A DNA stretch of 64,000 nt from Absidia repens. Taxonomy: Eukaryota; Mucoromycota; Mucoromycetes; Mucorales; Cunninghamellaceae. The notes beneath the pieces are model-generated. The model ran no database searches and was not told the DNA's origin. It saw only the letters and a program-made list of their open reading frames with translations. A program made the translations under genes and the position numbers. Below, piece by piece: positions 11,631 through 24,192 of the stretch. The stretch is taken from positions 434,001 to 498,000 of the forward strand of contig MCGE01000011.1 of the NCBI GenBank assembly GCA_002105175.1, read 5' to 3'. The number at the start of each line of letters is the position of its first letter. Within the stretch, counting starts at the first letter, position 1.

Positions 11631-12291
11631 TGGAATCTCTAGTTTGATTACTGTTGTATAGTGTATCTCAAGTTAGCGTTTAGACAAAATATTATATTTA
11701 GAAGTTGTGTAGATTCTTAGATCTCAATAAACTATTTTATTACTTTATCACATACATCCCTGAATGACGATATATAATAATGAAATTGCTATAGTGATGG
11801 GGAGGGGAACTGATGATGTGTCAGGGTGACAATGTAAACACAGATAGCCGCAAATATAGTTTTATCTATGGCATAAAGCCCAATGAATTGTCAGTGGTAA
11901 ATCTAGCATCAAGTGAATCATTGTGAGCATTGCGAAAAAAAAAAGGAATAGTATCAGGATAATGATACTCAAATATGGTGGGTAAACACGCATACAAACA
12001 CACAAAGATGCACAAAGACAAAGATCAATATAAATGAATGTTTTCTTTATTTCATGATAATATATTATGGAATGTAAATAAAATGGGTAGAGAAAAGGAG
12101 ATGGGAGATAATACAACTAATGATAGACAACGCATCATGTAAACAAAAATAAAATAAAAATGGGGATGTGCGACTGATGATGATGATGATGATGAGAAAA
12201 TGTAGTAGAGGATCAAAAGGGTGATTAATAATAGTATCAAAATGGAAAAAAAAGTAGTAATAGCAAAAAATAACAGTAATTCTATGTCTAT
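11631..12291. other. convergent intergenic region
   Basis: The 3' flanks of the unknown gene and of PET8 meet here. AATAAA-type hexamers occur on the plus strand near 11726 and on the minus strand near 12137-12160. A short ATG/GAT microsatellite (tgatgatgatgatgatga) lies at about 12176-12195. No gene is seen. Confidence 0.4.
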
Positions 12292-13531
12292 CTAGTATCG
12301 TTCATCTTCCAAGAGCCGAAGCTGGGTGCATGTCTTGAGAGCCTTTTCATAAACGCCCAGGAAGATACTTCCGCCAATCGAGATCCACATTACCCTAGGA
12401 CCGAGCCCAGATAATAATGCCCGAGGTCCTTCTTCAGCAGCAATTCGTTTCATCGTCGATAAAATCCCTGTATACTGTTGAGTGTGTTGGTTCTATGTAT
12501 ATATATATGATGGAAAAAAAAATCAATATTCAATTCATTCCTTCGGACTATCCCTGGCTTCATTTTGTCAAACGTACCTTGTTAGACAACATGATCCTCG
12601 TTTTACAAACATCCAAAGGTGTAGTGATACCAGCCGCAATCGCACCAGCTATCGATCCACAAAGGGCTGCCTCATAAGGTTCTGCAGGCCGTCCATAATA
12701 TTTGGCATACACCCTCTTAAAATATTCATACATTGGGAATTGGATACAAGTGAATGGAATTTCCCGAGCAACAGTTGATAAGAAGCCACGGTAAAGTCCA
12801 AGGATACCTTCTGTGCGGATAACGTTGGAGACGGCTGATGATGCTGAGTTGAATTGCTTGGTTTGCATTCGCTGTTTGACAACTTCAGTAGGCACACGGA
12901 CACTGCATGCTGTCTATAAACGATTCAACCCCCAAAAGAAAAGGAAATAAAAAAAATATTGTGAAGTTTAGTCATAGGGATCGCGTATTGGTACAGAAGA
13001 CAGCTTCTCCCCAGCATACTGGTGCTCATTCTACTTACTACTTCACCACAAGATGCTGCCACCATGTGAATAAAAGGGGTATAGGAAGGGTCGATCGAAG
13101 TACTCAAGACACGTTTAGTAGCTTCGTAGGTAACGAAGAAGAGAGATGCTATAATAACACAATAAGATCAGTATTCTGTAACATGGTCTAGAAGTATAGG
13201 GGCTCTTACCACTGGGGGCACTGCCAATGACCGCTGCAAGTAGACCAGAATAAACACCACGTAGTCCACCAGAGGCCATGAACCCAGCTTGAGACTGTAA
13301 CCGTGTTTTGATCGTATCTAAAGTCAAGAGTTCAAAAAATAAAAAGAGCTACGTGAGTATTATAAATCTTGAAGACACTACTAATGACTCTTTTTTTCAT
13401 ATCTTACCCAACGGGAATAAGGCAGTATCCACTGCAGTACCAGCCATACCACCAGCCAGTAGTGCTTGCTTCAAATTGCGTTGGCTCTGTTGATGAATTT
13501 CCATGGCCTCGACTTCAGTGCTGGTACTCAT
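12292..13531 (-). CDS. PET8: mitochondrial S-adenosylmethionine carrier (Pet8/SLC25A26-like)
   Basis: Inner-membrane carrier importing SAM into mitochondria in exchange for S-adenosylhomocysteine (family knowledge). Exons in transcript order 13531-13408, 13317-13210, 13148-13039, 12913-12578 and 12474-12292 give 286 aa, the normal carrier length. The three carrier repeats show PLDTIKTRLQ, PTEVVKQRMQ and PLDVCKTRIM (PX[DE]XX[KR]). Pet8-like features are GGLRGVYSGLLAAVIGSAPS followed by ASLFFVTYE, and GEVTACSVRVPTEVVKQR. The start at 13531 places MSTSTEVEAMEIHQQSQRNL before the first helix. Family membership is firm; SAM as substrate is inferred from these motifs. Confidence 0.88.
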
Positions 13532-14365
13532 TGTGGCGATGAGGAGGATGTGTGTGGTTTATGGTAAATGGAAGACCAAAAAAAAAAAAAAAAGAGGAAA
13601 AGAAAAAAGTCAGTTTTATCAAATTGAAATGCCGCTTTGCCATTTTTGAAATCAAGCCACCTTGATTTAAGGGGTGAGGGTGATGGATAGTATCCATACG
13701 GACCAAGGCAATGCTCCCGGTGACTTTTAGGTATAGCTTGTTACCATTATTTAGCAAATATGTCACCCACAACAAAAGATTTTTGTTTTCATCCAACAGG
13801 CTGCCCAATTTCCCAAATTTGCAGCTCTTACACAATTTTCATGCGACTGGGGATCATGATCTACAGTCATCAGCTGTCGAACTCTAAAATGCTTAAAAAC
13901 AATAAATCAATACTAAGCAGCATGACCTGATACTGTATAGCAGTGGACCCTGTGAAGACCATGCCGATTCCTTACCAACAATACACTCTTCATAATTCAA
14001 TATTGCTCTTTTTTCTCCCCCCTCCGTGCAATTCCCCAAAGATCACATGCACTTCAGTACGCTCAATCAGTTTTTTTCTTTTTCATTTTTGACACCCAGA
14101 GTTCATCCAATACTTATTTCTCCTACCCATTTTTTTTTTATCAGTCTTCAAGAATCAAATCACTACTCATTAACTCAAACAAACACCTAACAATCCCTAC
14201 ATAAATAGTTTCAGGTGTATAACAACAAATAAAAAAAGAAAAAACACGAGCATTTTTATTTCATATAAAAAAAAGAAGGGGATTTGGGAAGAGATGATAT
14301 AAAGTGATACTATAAAACTATTCTCAATGATTGCGTTTGTTAACGTATCATGTAAAGGAGTTCCA
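13532..14365. other. PET8 promoter / VTS1 3' flank
   Basis: Gene-free. It contains A- and T-rich tracts and an AATAAA-type hexamer on the minus strand near 14221-14262 that could serve VTS1. No other feature is supported. Confidence 0.4.
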
Positions 14366-16993
14366 TCAATATTCAATTTTCTAAGAAAAGAAAAAAAAAA
14401 AAGTGGGTGGTAAGATCTCTGATAACTGCATTAACGTCTTGGTTTTCATCAAGAAAGAGTATAAAAAACTTACATTTTCATCACAGTGGCGCTGGACATT
14501 TTCAAATACCTTGAGTAGTTTCCTTCGTGCACCAATGGTATTGACACCAGCGTCAATCATATCTTGATCCGTCATACGTACAACCTGTTGCCATTGTAAG
14601 CCAACAAAAGCATGCCCATATTTATGTAGTCTCAAACTTCGCAACCAATTTTGCACATCTAAATACATTCCCACAAACAACAAAAAGTGAGCAAAAAAAA
14701 AAAAAAAGATTCATTTTCAGTTTTTGTTGTGCGTGTCATACCTTTCATTAAATCCAAATCCACTGTTTCAGCCGCAATCTTATCTTTCAATGCCCTCGCT
14801 GCTGAGGATCGTTTACGTCGTCTTGCGGTGCCCGTCAGTGCGGTTTCTTTGTTGCTCGTTGTTGATCCTTCACTATGGTCGCTTTGATAACCGGCCGCCG
14901 TGGTGGAAGAGTTGGATGTCTGGAGGACCTGGTCTTCGTAAACGGTAGGAGGGGCCAAAAACTGGCCCAAAGATCCTGTTGTTGATGATGGTATGATCAT
15001 TTTCGATTTCATCGTTGGGAGATCTAATGTTGATGTTGTGGTGGGCGAAGGAGGAGGAGGAGGCATTAATGAAGACGGCGGAGGTGGAGGTGTTCTTGAT
15101 AACTGTGACGAGGGAGAAGGTGAGGGAGGAGGAGGCAGTGATGATAAGTGTGAGACAACTGCAGGTGACTTTTGGGAGCTGAGAATCGAGTTCACGTGCG
15201 AGTGGATCAAAGGCGATGTTGATGTCATTCCAATGCTCGTATGGCTGGTGTGGCTACTGTGATTGCTGCTGTTGCTACTACTACTACTACTGCAACTACT
15301 GCCTAGCGTATTTTGCACTGCTGCCGCCGGTGCTGAGGGTTGCTTGTTGAGACCAGGTTTCATTGAATGATTGTCACTGGTCGATTGGATGGGAGTTCGG
15401 GTCCATTGGCGGGGTCGCATGTTTTCGCCACGTAAACGTGCTTGAGCTTGCTCCAAGGTATTCAAACTGTTGTGTAGACTTGAAGTTAGCATACCACTTG
15501 TTGTTGGGGAAGGGGGTAGTTTTGAAGTCGATGTCATATTCATACGTCGCGTTGGTAAATCGTTCACGGATTCCTGTTCTTCACGGATAGGGCCACTTTT
15601 TCTTCCATTCCATGAGGAGATGTCCATCAAGTCCTTTTTCTTTTTTGATAATGAGCCAAATGACCAGGTATCGTCCAATGAAGATTTGCTTGAAGTAGAG
15701 CGATGATCACCGATTCGACCAACCACAGATGACCGTTCAGGAGTATGTCGAGTCATTGGGAAAGGCCAATCAGTACCAAACAACGAAGGATGTTGTCGGA
15801 GAGTATCAGAAGAAGAGTTGTCCAAGGATGCTGATGTATTAGTTGGTGTAGATGATGTGGCGGATAAGAGAGGTGACTGTAAACGGCCATTGATAGATTT
15901 TGCTGATGCCAAAGCAGAAGCACGACCCTCGTTGGCTGCTTGAATCTGCGCCCTTGCTGCCAATGCCTTTTCATGCAATAAGCCTTGTCGTCCCAAAGCG
16001 CTGCTGATAGTTGAAGAATCTATTAATGATCGACTTGAGCCAAATAAATCACGATTCCGTCGAAGGTCGTCCGGTTCACTCGATGCTGAAGTAATGCGTA
16101 CAGATGATCTAGCGTTGTTGATATTGGCGTTACCGTGTCGATGAGTCGGTTGATACATGTGTCGTTTCCTTCGTTCATATTCTGATTCTGTTGAAACTAC
16201 GGAGCCAGCCACCGGGGCAATAAGCGAATCTAATAAGAATAATTCAGTTTGGTATATTTTCGCTTGTTTCCATCACTCATCACCTAATAACGTACCTTTA
16301 TCCTGACCAGCAGATGTAAGTAGATTTCCAAAAGGTTCTTGGTTAGCCAATTGTTGAAGTACCATGATCAAAAATCGTATTTGAATTTGGGATGCATTTT
16401 GGACAACAGAGTATAAAGCAGCAGTGCGTTCAGCATCAGATCGACATCGAATCCATTGATTGACATGTTGTAATTCGTCCTTGAACGTTTCGTCCAAACT
16501 AGCGGCGGCGACTTCCTCCAACATATGTTCATATCTTTGGATATTTTCAAACCACTGATCAATTGCTTCAGCTATAATAAATGGTATTAGTCAAATCGAT
16601 ACATCATATACACGACTCACTCCTTAAAACAGTTTCTTCTATCCTCCTCCCTTCCCCAGGAATCTCCATACTTCAAACTACGTAAAACTTACATTCAGTG
16701 AGATGAGTATTTGCTGAGTTGGGAGTATTGTTGAAGAGCTGCGAGTGCAAAATATCAGAAGCAGGACGGTCCCTTGCCATGCGAGCTTGCTGCTGCTGTT
16801 GGTGCCGTTGGTGTCGTTGTTGCCGTTGAGAAGAATGAGGGGTACCAGGCAGTAAGCCAATAAGATCAGAAGCAGTCATTGACCGGAAAGAAGCCAGACT
16901 TGCAGTTGCAGGAGAGTGTATTGAGGTATGTCGTTGGAAACTGTTGAACAGGTTCTCCTCTATTGCACGGTGAACATCATGGGTGGTGGTCAT
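14366..16993 (-). CDS. VTS1: SAM-domain RNA-binding post-transcriptional regulator (Vts1/Smaug)
   Basis: Family knowledge: Vts1/Smaug proteins bind CNGG-loop hairpins in mRNAs through a sterile-alpha-motif domain and recruit the Ccr4-Not deadenylase. Exons 16993-16693, 16571-16296, 16229-14742, 14658-14474 and 14380-14366 give 754 aa. The N-terminal conserved helical block includes DQWFENIQRYEHMLEEVA and QIQIRFLIMVLQQL. A long low-complexity middle is rich in Ser/Pro/Thr with poly-Pro clusters. The C-terminal SAM domain runs VQNWLRSLRLHKYGHAFVGL to GARRKLLKVFENV, the RNA-binding form of the fold. The last exon adds only about five residues (KIEY after Asn). If the last intron is retained, the tail would instead read through 14473 for about 30 codons. 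Identification is firm; exact C-terminus less so. Confidence 0.9.
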
Positions 16994-18712
16994 TTCAATA
17001 AGTGGTGTATATATATAAGTAGAAATGTGTCAAAAAGTATAAGGTTGCATATAAAGAATCAATATATATAATATATAATATAAAAGGAGGGTGGGTATAG
17101 ACAAATGGGATCAAGTCTCAAGATTCAAAAGAGAAAAAAGTATCAAGAGAAAGAAATAAAGTGAAATAAATAAAAAGGGACGGTATGAATGACTGCAGTG
17201 TATAAATAATATAGTGAATTGATATAAAAAGATATAAAAAACGATATCAAAGCAAAACAAGATGGGAATGGAGTGTTTATGAGGGGAAAGGGAAGGGGGA
17301 GGAAAAAAAGAAAAAGAAAAAAAAATAAAGAAAAGGGAGGTGAAGGAGCAAAAATTGTTTTCTTTGGTGCACAAAAAGGCTCTTTTTTCTTATAATTCAA
17401 ACGGCGCTCTTATACACTAAAACTAGCCATGTGTTTTGCAAACTACCTTTTTTTTGATCTTCTTTGCGTGGCAAACAATCATTTCCATTCTCCTTTAACA
17501 TTTTTATAAAACGAAAAAGGATGACTGATTTAAAAAGAATAGGGGAAAAGAACCAACCCTTGTGTCGGTTTCTAGTAAGCTGCGAACTGGTTTTTTATTT
17601 CTTCATTTGATAACCCTCATAGGTGACACAATTGTCAAACGTCCCGACTGTCTTAATTCAGGGGCGATGTCGTGTGTGCTCAAATCAAACGATGGTGTTT
17701 ATTCAATTGAAAAAAAGATATCGTCAGTACTGAAAGAGACAGCGAACTATGATGGCAATACACAATAATTGAATTGGAATCACTATTGGTTTTAAATTAA
17801 GGCATTGATAAATGATGAGGAGGATGAGTAATCAAGGTTTTCAGTAAATGTGTTGAGAATTAAAGGGGTGAACTATGGGTCCAGGGGTACATAGCGGCAT
17901 TGACACGGATCCTTCTGTCATCAAGTATCGTTATGAAAATGCACGTGTAAAAGCAACAGAGACAATCTTTTATGATCGAGCCCTTAATAAATTCCAATGG
18001 AATCTACTGTTTTTATTATGGTCAACGAAAATTCAAGAAACGGTGTTTCAATTTTTATCCTGCCTCCATGATCTCCTTACCATTGGTTCGGAAACGTTCC
18101 ACAACATCCTTATCCATGGCTACCTTATCGAGTTTTGGGGACCAAAGTAAGTCAAAATGTAGCTTTTTTTATCGATCGCCATTGAGTTCAGACAATACCT
18201 TTTAATGAATGGAGGAATCGCGATTGAACTATGTCTTAAAATTAGCAATGTGTGAGGCAAATCTCATGTATTTTTTACCCTTTTTTTATGAAGCAAACTC
18301 AGGAACGGATTTTTTTTTTTTTTTTTAAAAAAATTCTGCTCGATGCTATAGTTAAAATGCGTACACAATTTATTCTCATCCTGTTTCAAATGATGTTGTC
18401 CATTTCATCATCACTGTTTATTTGCATGAAAGAGACTAAATTTGGCACCTGTCAAAAAAAAAACATGTCGAACCCTCGACCGAGGAACGCGGAGTTTAAA
18501 TGATACCTGGCGGGTTTATGAAAACCATGAGCACTGAGCTTTGAAGGTTTCACTTTAGTAGATGGTAACTTGCATGGGCATTGTTAACCCCCTTCATATT
18601 CCCAGCAATCACCAAAATACATATTCTATATTTTTTTTTATATTAGGGGTTTCCTTTTCTTTCTTCTTTTATTTCGTTTTATTTTTGTGTATTTTTAACT
18701 CTTAAAATTATC
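16994..18712. other. divergent VTS1/SLM1 intergenic region
   Basis: The VTS1 side (16994-17400) holds a strongly purine-rich plus strand (about 17270-17345), i.e. a C/T-rich VTS1 leader. An open frame at 17875-18150 (91 codons, starting MGPGVHSGIDTDPSV) has coding-like composition but no match I can name. It is followed by a second frame continuing the same style, so it may be a decayed gene fragment. The T-rich 18630-18710 is the SLM1 leader. Confidence 0.35.
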
Positions 18713-21009
18713 ATGCCGCCTGCAACATATCAACCATCAAGTCAAGCAACTACCTCCAGTACCAGCAATTATGTTAGCAGCAAAAATTTACCTCATTTAC
18801 CTAAAGGGATGAGGGTGCCAAAATCACATGCAACTGACAACAAGCCCCTACCTTCAAATGAATGGCTGGAAGAAGAGGATTCTCAACAAATGCAACTCAT
18901 GGCTCCAGGTCAACAAGGCAGCTCAGGAGGTGGTCGACGAGAATTGCAACCTTTCCATGCAGGTGCAAGCCGTTCGAATCAGCAATCTCAGGATATAGAA
19001 CCTCCTCCCATTTTTGCGTCCCAACCTAAACGTGGCGTTACTTTGAAACGACCCACTAAAGTGCAGCAGCAAATTTATCGTATGTCTGGTGGCATTGAGC
19101 CTGTGGATTTATTATGTAATCGTCTCCAAGTCTGGCGCATGGCCATCAAGGATTTGGTAAGTAAAAAAATAAAATAAAAAAATGCTGTGTTTTAATTTTA
19201 ATTTTTTATCATTTGCATAACGCATAACAGAATGAATTGTTTAAAAACATCATCGACGTTGAATCGAAAGCAGCCAATGGTTACGCATCTGCAAATAAAC
19301 CATTGGAAATTCCCTTCCGTGAATCATACAATCAATTTTTACACTCTGGCGGTGTTCAAGACGTATGGGTTGCTTATCGTAACTATAGTATGGAGAAAAG
19401 CATGATGCATCATGAATACGCGGGATATTTGAAAGCCGCCGTGCTACCCAGCTTGGACAATATCCAAAAGGACATTCGCAATTTTATCAAATCCATTGAA
19501 AAGGACCCTTCTTTACGCTCTTCCATTTTATATAATAGCCGTCAAGAGGCCGATTCTATGGTGAATCAATTGGATAATGGCATCAAATATGTTCACCATA
19601 CACCTGACCGTGTCACTGCCACTGAAGACCCCACGCTCTTAAACTTGGGTAAGTCGGAACGTGAATCTTTCTTTTTTTTCTCACCCCTTTTGTCTTTTCC
19701 TCTCATTTTTATAAAAAGGCGTCATTCAAGCCTTCCGAAATCTCTACAATGATGAAAACAATTTACATGAAAATGTTATCCAACTCCAACGGGAGGCAGC
19801 CACCGTGGAACAACGTATATTTGGTAGCTTGAACATCATTACCAAGAACTGGGAAGATTTCTGTATTGAACATCGCATCGACTCCAAAACACTTGTGGGC
19901 AAAGTTACCGCTACATTTGAAAATATCAAAACGAACTCTGACTGGAATGAATTTGTACGTCGCAATCAATTCCAACTGGTGAATGAAAAGGCAACATACA
20001 AGACTGATGACGACATGAAGTATCCCAACCAAAGCAACAATCTCTGCATCCCTGCCAAGGTTAACTTTTTGAACCGCAAGAACGCTTTCAAGAAGTGGAA
20101 AGAAGGTCTTTATGTTTTGACTCCTTGTAAGTACTATCCATACATACATATATAAAGATATTATATTTTTGTTATGAATTAATGACTCTTCTCCTCCCCC
20201 CCCCATTTTTTTTTTGTTTAGGTGGTTATCTGCATGGGTTCAAGAATGCCAAACACTTTGAAACCGATCCATTGTCCCCTGAAATCTCGATCTTTTTGCC
20301 CAGCACTACTGTCTCTTCTACTGACGAGCAAGCCGAAGATCTCAGTTTCCAAATTGCCGGTCGCAAGCGTGCCTTGGGTGGGCAGAAAGCATTTGTTTTC
20401 CAAGCCAACGATGAAAGCGATTTGGCAGATTGGTACTCGGAAGCGCAACGATTGTCTCAAGTCAATGCCGAACATAATGTGATGGAAATGGAAAATGTGC
20501 CTCCTGCGCTCCCTGGAATGGAACCCCACGAACGTGAAGAAGAATACGCTACGAGTGGTGTGATTGGCGTTGGTGGTAGTAGTGGTCGGCGTATGATCGA
20601 ACAGCCTGGTGACAAGGACAATGTGGAGGAGCATAGCAGCAGCAACAGCGAAGATGAAGCCACAGCTGAAAACAACAACAATTTATCCACCGCCGCCGTC
20701 CTCCCTGATACAATGGCTTCCTCTTCCTCCACTCCACGTCTTCAACGCAAACAGGCCAAATCACCTTTATCGAACCAGGTCCACTCAAGCTCGCCCTCTG
20801 GTGGCTCGGGAAAGGCAGCTGGAGATCAGCAACAAAACACCGGTGAATATGGTACTTCTACTGATTATGGACAAAAACATGCTATCAATGGGGATCAGAC
20901 AACAGCATCTTCCGCCGGTGACCGCCATCAGGAAAACGATTTTATTGAAAGGTACAACGACAAGCTCACCATGGCCGATGACGATGGCGACACTGGGGCG
21001 AGAGTATAA
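18713..21009 (+). CDS. SLM1: PH-domain TORC2/PI(4,5)P2 effector (Slm1/Slm2-like)
   Basis: Family knowledge: Slm proteins bind PI(4,5)P2 at the plasma membrane and eisosomes, link membrane stress to TORC2-Ypk signalling and help organise actin. Exons 18713-19156, 19231-19648, 19719-20126 and 20222-21009 give 685 aa. After a Ser/Gln-rich N-terminus comes an all-helical BAR-like region (about residues 125-390: LCNRLQVWRMAIKDL, YNQFLHSGGVQDVWVAYRNY, ITKNWEDFC, SDWNEFVRRN). The PH domain (about 395-505) has FKKWKEGLYVLTPCGYLHGF and PEISIFLPSTTV. The C-terminal tail is disordered, Ser- and acid-rich. The single ATG 18713 opens the frame. Family assignment is good; which yeast paralogue it matches cannot be told. 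Confidence 0.88.
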
Positions 21010-21724
21010 TTAACTTTGGTGGACGGTTATTCTCTCCCGAAAGACAAAGTTGGATCAAAAAAGTGTCGTTGTACTTTTGCCCATCTACACACCTAGCGCA
21101 TTAATATTCTTATTGTTTAGTGTTAGTTTATATTTTATTTTAGAATTTAGCCTTTTTAGATATTTTTTATACTGTTTACATATTACTAAAAATAAAAACC
21201 AACATCAATTTGTTTTACAAAACTTATCTCTATTTTTCAAAAATTAGAGGAAAAGGGGGGCGATTGTTTGATGACTGTATTCGTGGTTGCGTGTGATGGA
21301 ATAAAGAAAGCTCTATCTATTGTATCGAGCAGTTCAGCAAGAACGTATAGCAAACCATTCTTTGTTGCAATGTTTTAGCTTCAATTTTAAAACAATCTTA
21401 CACTTTCAAAAGAAAAAAAAAATGACGAGCAGGATCTACGCAATATGTCTAGTCTAGAGGAGATTACGTTGAGCGGATGGCCTAGACTGATCTATAAGTA
21501 TGGTCGGAGGAAATTAAGGTCACGCTTTATATTAAGCTGATCTAGTACAGCCAAAGTGGTCATTAGACTTCTAGGGTTGGGTTGGGGATAAAAAAATAGA
21601 CACATACATGCTAGAAATCTATAATGAGCAGAAATACATGCTAGAAATCTATAATGAGCAGAAATATGTTTCTCTTTGATACTAAATGATATGAGACTGT
21701 ATATCAGCTTTTGGAGAAACGGGA
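21010..21724. other. SLM1 3' flank
   Basis: Poly(A)-type aaaataaaaacc near 21188 lies 180 bp past the stop codon. No gene is seen. A perfect 30-bp tandem duplication follows at 21606-21665. Confidence 0.45.
21606..21665. repeat. perfect 30-bp tandem duplication
   Basis: The unit acatgctagaaatctataat plus ten further bases occurs twice head to tail (21606-21635 and 21636-21665) with no mismatch, so it is recent. It lies just left of repeat copy C. Confidence 0.9.
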
Positions 21725-23130
21725 ATGGAGAGAAGTAGTCATAACAGATGAATTAGAAAGCTCAAGCGTTTAGCAGGATACTCAAAAAACAGCTGCAAGA
21801 GTGCCATTGTTTATTATATGATGGATATGAGGATGGATAATATAAAGGATATATTTTATTGAAGCATATGAATAGATACTAAACTAAAAACGAGGGTTCA
21901 CTATAACAAGGGATTCAATGGAAGGATCTAATGGGAGAAACATGAAGGTGACTAATGTGAGGTTTGAAGAATGACCAACACTAGTCTAAAGATACTGTTG
22001 TGAATGGAAACTAATATATTGTACAGGGTACGATAAAAGCTATAAGGTCATTTTTTATGGAAGCACAACAACAGTCAAAACCAAGCAAAAGAAGTGATGG
22101 TACTAGAAAAAAGATCTATTGCACAAGACATGAGGAAGGCAATTGACAAATTTTTTCATTTAAGCAAGTAAAAGCAGCATATTTTATTCAAATATAGATT
22201 CAAACTATGGACAAACTAAAACTAAACTAAGCTAATGGAGGCTTCAAAAAGCCAACTAATGGTGATTCAAAATCCCAGATCCAAAATGAAAGGATTTCCC
22301 CGTGCATCTTATAATCTCTGAACTGAAAACCCTTCTAAACTAGCCCTGGCGCTATTCAAAGTCCAATGCAACCTCAGAGAAGTCAAAATGTCGAAGAAAA
22401 AGAGTAAGAAAAAGAGGGAGACGGAAAGGAAAAATTTTGGGAGAGAAAAATAAAAATAAAAATCCACGTGGGCGGGACTTCAATTGCTTTTGAGGATTTT
22501 TGATTTTGGTGGAGTGTCCTTTTTTTTTTATTTAGTATAGCAATCAACACTATACAACATCATCTACATGGTGGTTCTCTTATCATAATGGTGATCATCA
22601 CTATTAAGCATCGGGTGCATGGTTATTACTTTCTATTAATGACTTTGTAAACGATATGGTGTAATTTGGTCTAGTTTAGTTAAGCCATCGCTAGTAAAAT
22701 AGTTTGTCACGTACGTTAGGATAGTTTCCCATCATTGGTTGAAATGGCTTATATGGTGTTATATATAACCTTGATCAAAATACTCATTCACTCGTACACT
22801 CTACATTTACCCATCCACACTCCCTAAACCCCTCACATTTAGATATATGTCATAGTATTATCGTTAGATCAGTTTAGTTTAACTGTGATTATTTATATTT
22901 ACATCCGAATAAAACATGCCTTTACTTTTGCTTTTACAGTGCCTCCCATACGTTTATCATAATTTGTATTATCAAATGGGTATATCCAAATTGTACGGTG
23001 CATGTGAAAGTTGAGAAAAAGGGGTACGTGTGTGCGCAAAAGAAAATGTTAGACATGAGGGGTCTTTGATCGCCTGTCGTTGTTAGTGCTCTGTCTACTG
23101 TATGTACACCACAATATATTAGATTCAAAA
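21725..23130 (-). mobile_element. tRNA-derived repeat, copy C (1.4-kb inverted composite)
   Basis: The core at 22190-22400 on the minus strand carries the shared blocks (plus strand: gatccaaaatgaaaggatttc, ccttctaaactagccctgg). The box-B-like block with CCACGTGG is at 22464-22485, and a box-A-like head (minus gatgttgtatagtgttgatt) is near 22540. Tail modules extend left to about 21725. To the right, 22865-22945 holds the tail module in the opposite orientation (cagtttagtttaactg ... ccgaataaaacatgcc). The unit is therefore a large imperfect inverted repeat. Copy D has the same organisation over its whole length. Confidence 0.6.
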
Positions 23131-24192
23131 AAAGGGGATAAAGAAATTTCTTGAATGAGTTTAAAAAGTGACCGTGGTAACCTTATGATTGAAATACAAC
23201 AAAGGACGCATAAAAAAAATAAACTGTGATGGGCACACAAAAATATGATGATTGAAGCGTATTTGGAGAGTATTTTTTTTTTTTTTTTTTTGGAGGGGGC
23301 GGGGGGAACATCTGTTGATGTTATTCCTCGATCCCTCAGCCAACCAAATTGATATCCCAAGGGATTTTTTTATGAAACCACAACCATGACAACCGATAAC
23401 GTTACTTTGTTCCTTTCCATCTTCTCTATCATATTACGAGGTTAAAAACTTTATTGTCAAGTAAAAAGAAAAAAAAAAGCATGGGCCAGGGAATCGGGAC
23501 TCAGCGAAAAATGATTTGGTATGCAAGGGTGTCGTTGTCAGTCTAGTAATGAATTAATAATGTTGAGGGGGAGCTTGGGCGCAAAGCCTAGCAAACCCGA
23601 AAACTGTGCTGAGCCAGATCTGGACATTCAACAGCTTACTCCATTAAAATCGATAACCAGAAAAAACCTGAGGGCGGAATTCTGAGGGGAAATAATGAAC
23701 TGAGTTGTGCGTGCGCAGCATAACAAACTGACTCCTTTTTTGTTTTTGAAATGTAATGTGGGTATCACAGCCTTGTGTCAATATCAAATACTATAAGAGG
23801 CATGTAAAATGCATATAAGAATGTGATTTTCTCTATTACTGAAGGACCAATATAAATACAGTTAATAAAAGATAAAAAGTATCCATTAAATGTGAAAATC
23901 GAATCATATAAAACAAGAATCAGTAGATTAATTGGTTGCAAAATTTTAGTTTTATTGGATGAATGGAGATAAATAATAAAAAGCAAGTCAATAAAAATAA
24001 AAGGCAAAAAAATGATGAAAGAGAAACAGCAGATGGGTATGGGGAAAAGGAAAGGGAAGATAGGAGATATGCCAAAAAAAAAAAAAGAATACAATAATAA
24101 CAATTGCATAGTAATATAAATTAATACTACTATAACAACAGACAAGTAGCAGGTGATAACACTAAATGTCGACAGGAGGGGAAAAAGAATTT
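23131..24192. other. intergenic, CHO1 3' side
   Basis: No gene is seen. Poly-T at 23272-23291 and several A-rich runs occur. The minus-strand AATAAA hexamers near 23975-23999 could serve CHO1. Confidence 0.35.

Noticed and set aside
12176..12195. Short trinucleotide repeat considered as a CRISPR-like or regulatory array
   Set aside because: It is a simple microsatellite in a convergent intergenic region with no spacers.
14993..15262. Plus-strand ORF of Gly/Glu/Asp repeats
   Set aside because: It is the antisense shadow of the Pro/Ser-rich middle of VTS1.
17875..18150. 91-codon ORF starting MGPGVHSGIDTDPSV
   Set aside because: It recalls DPGVH-type transposon nuclease motifs only vaguely, has no downstream catalytic block and changes frame; not enough to call.
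18460..18540. Box-B-like tcgaaccctcg with an A run, suggesting a minus-strand tRNA
   Set aside because: The bases on either side of the T loop do not pair, no anticodon arm forms and no convincing box A lies at the right distance.
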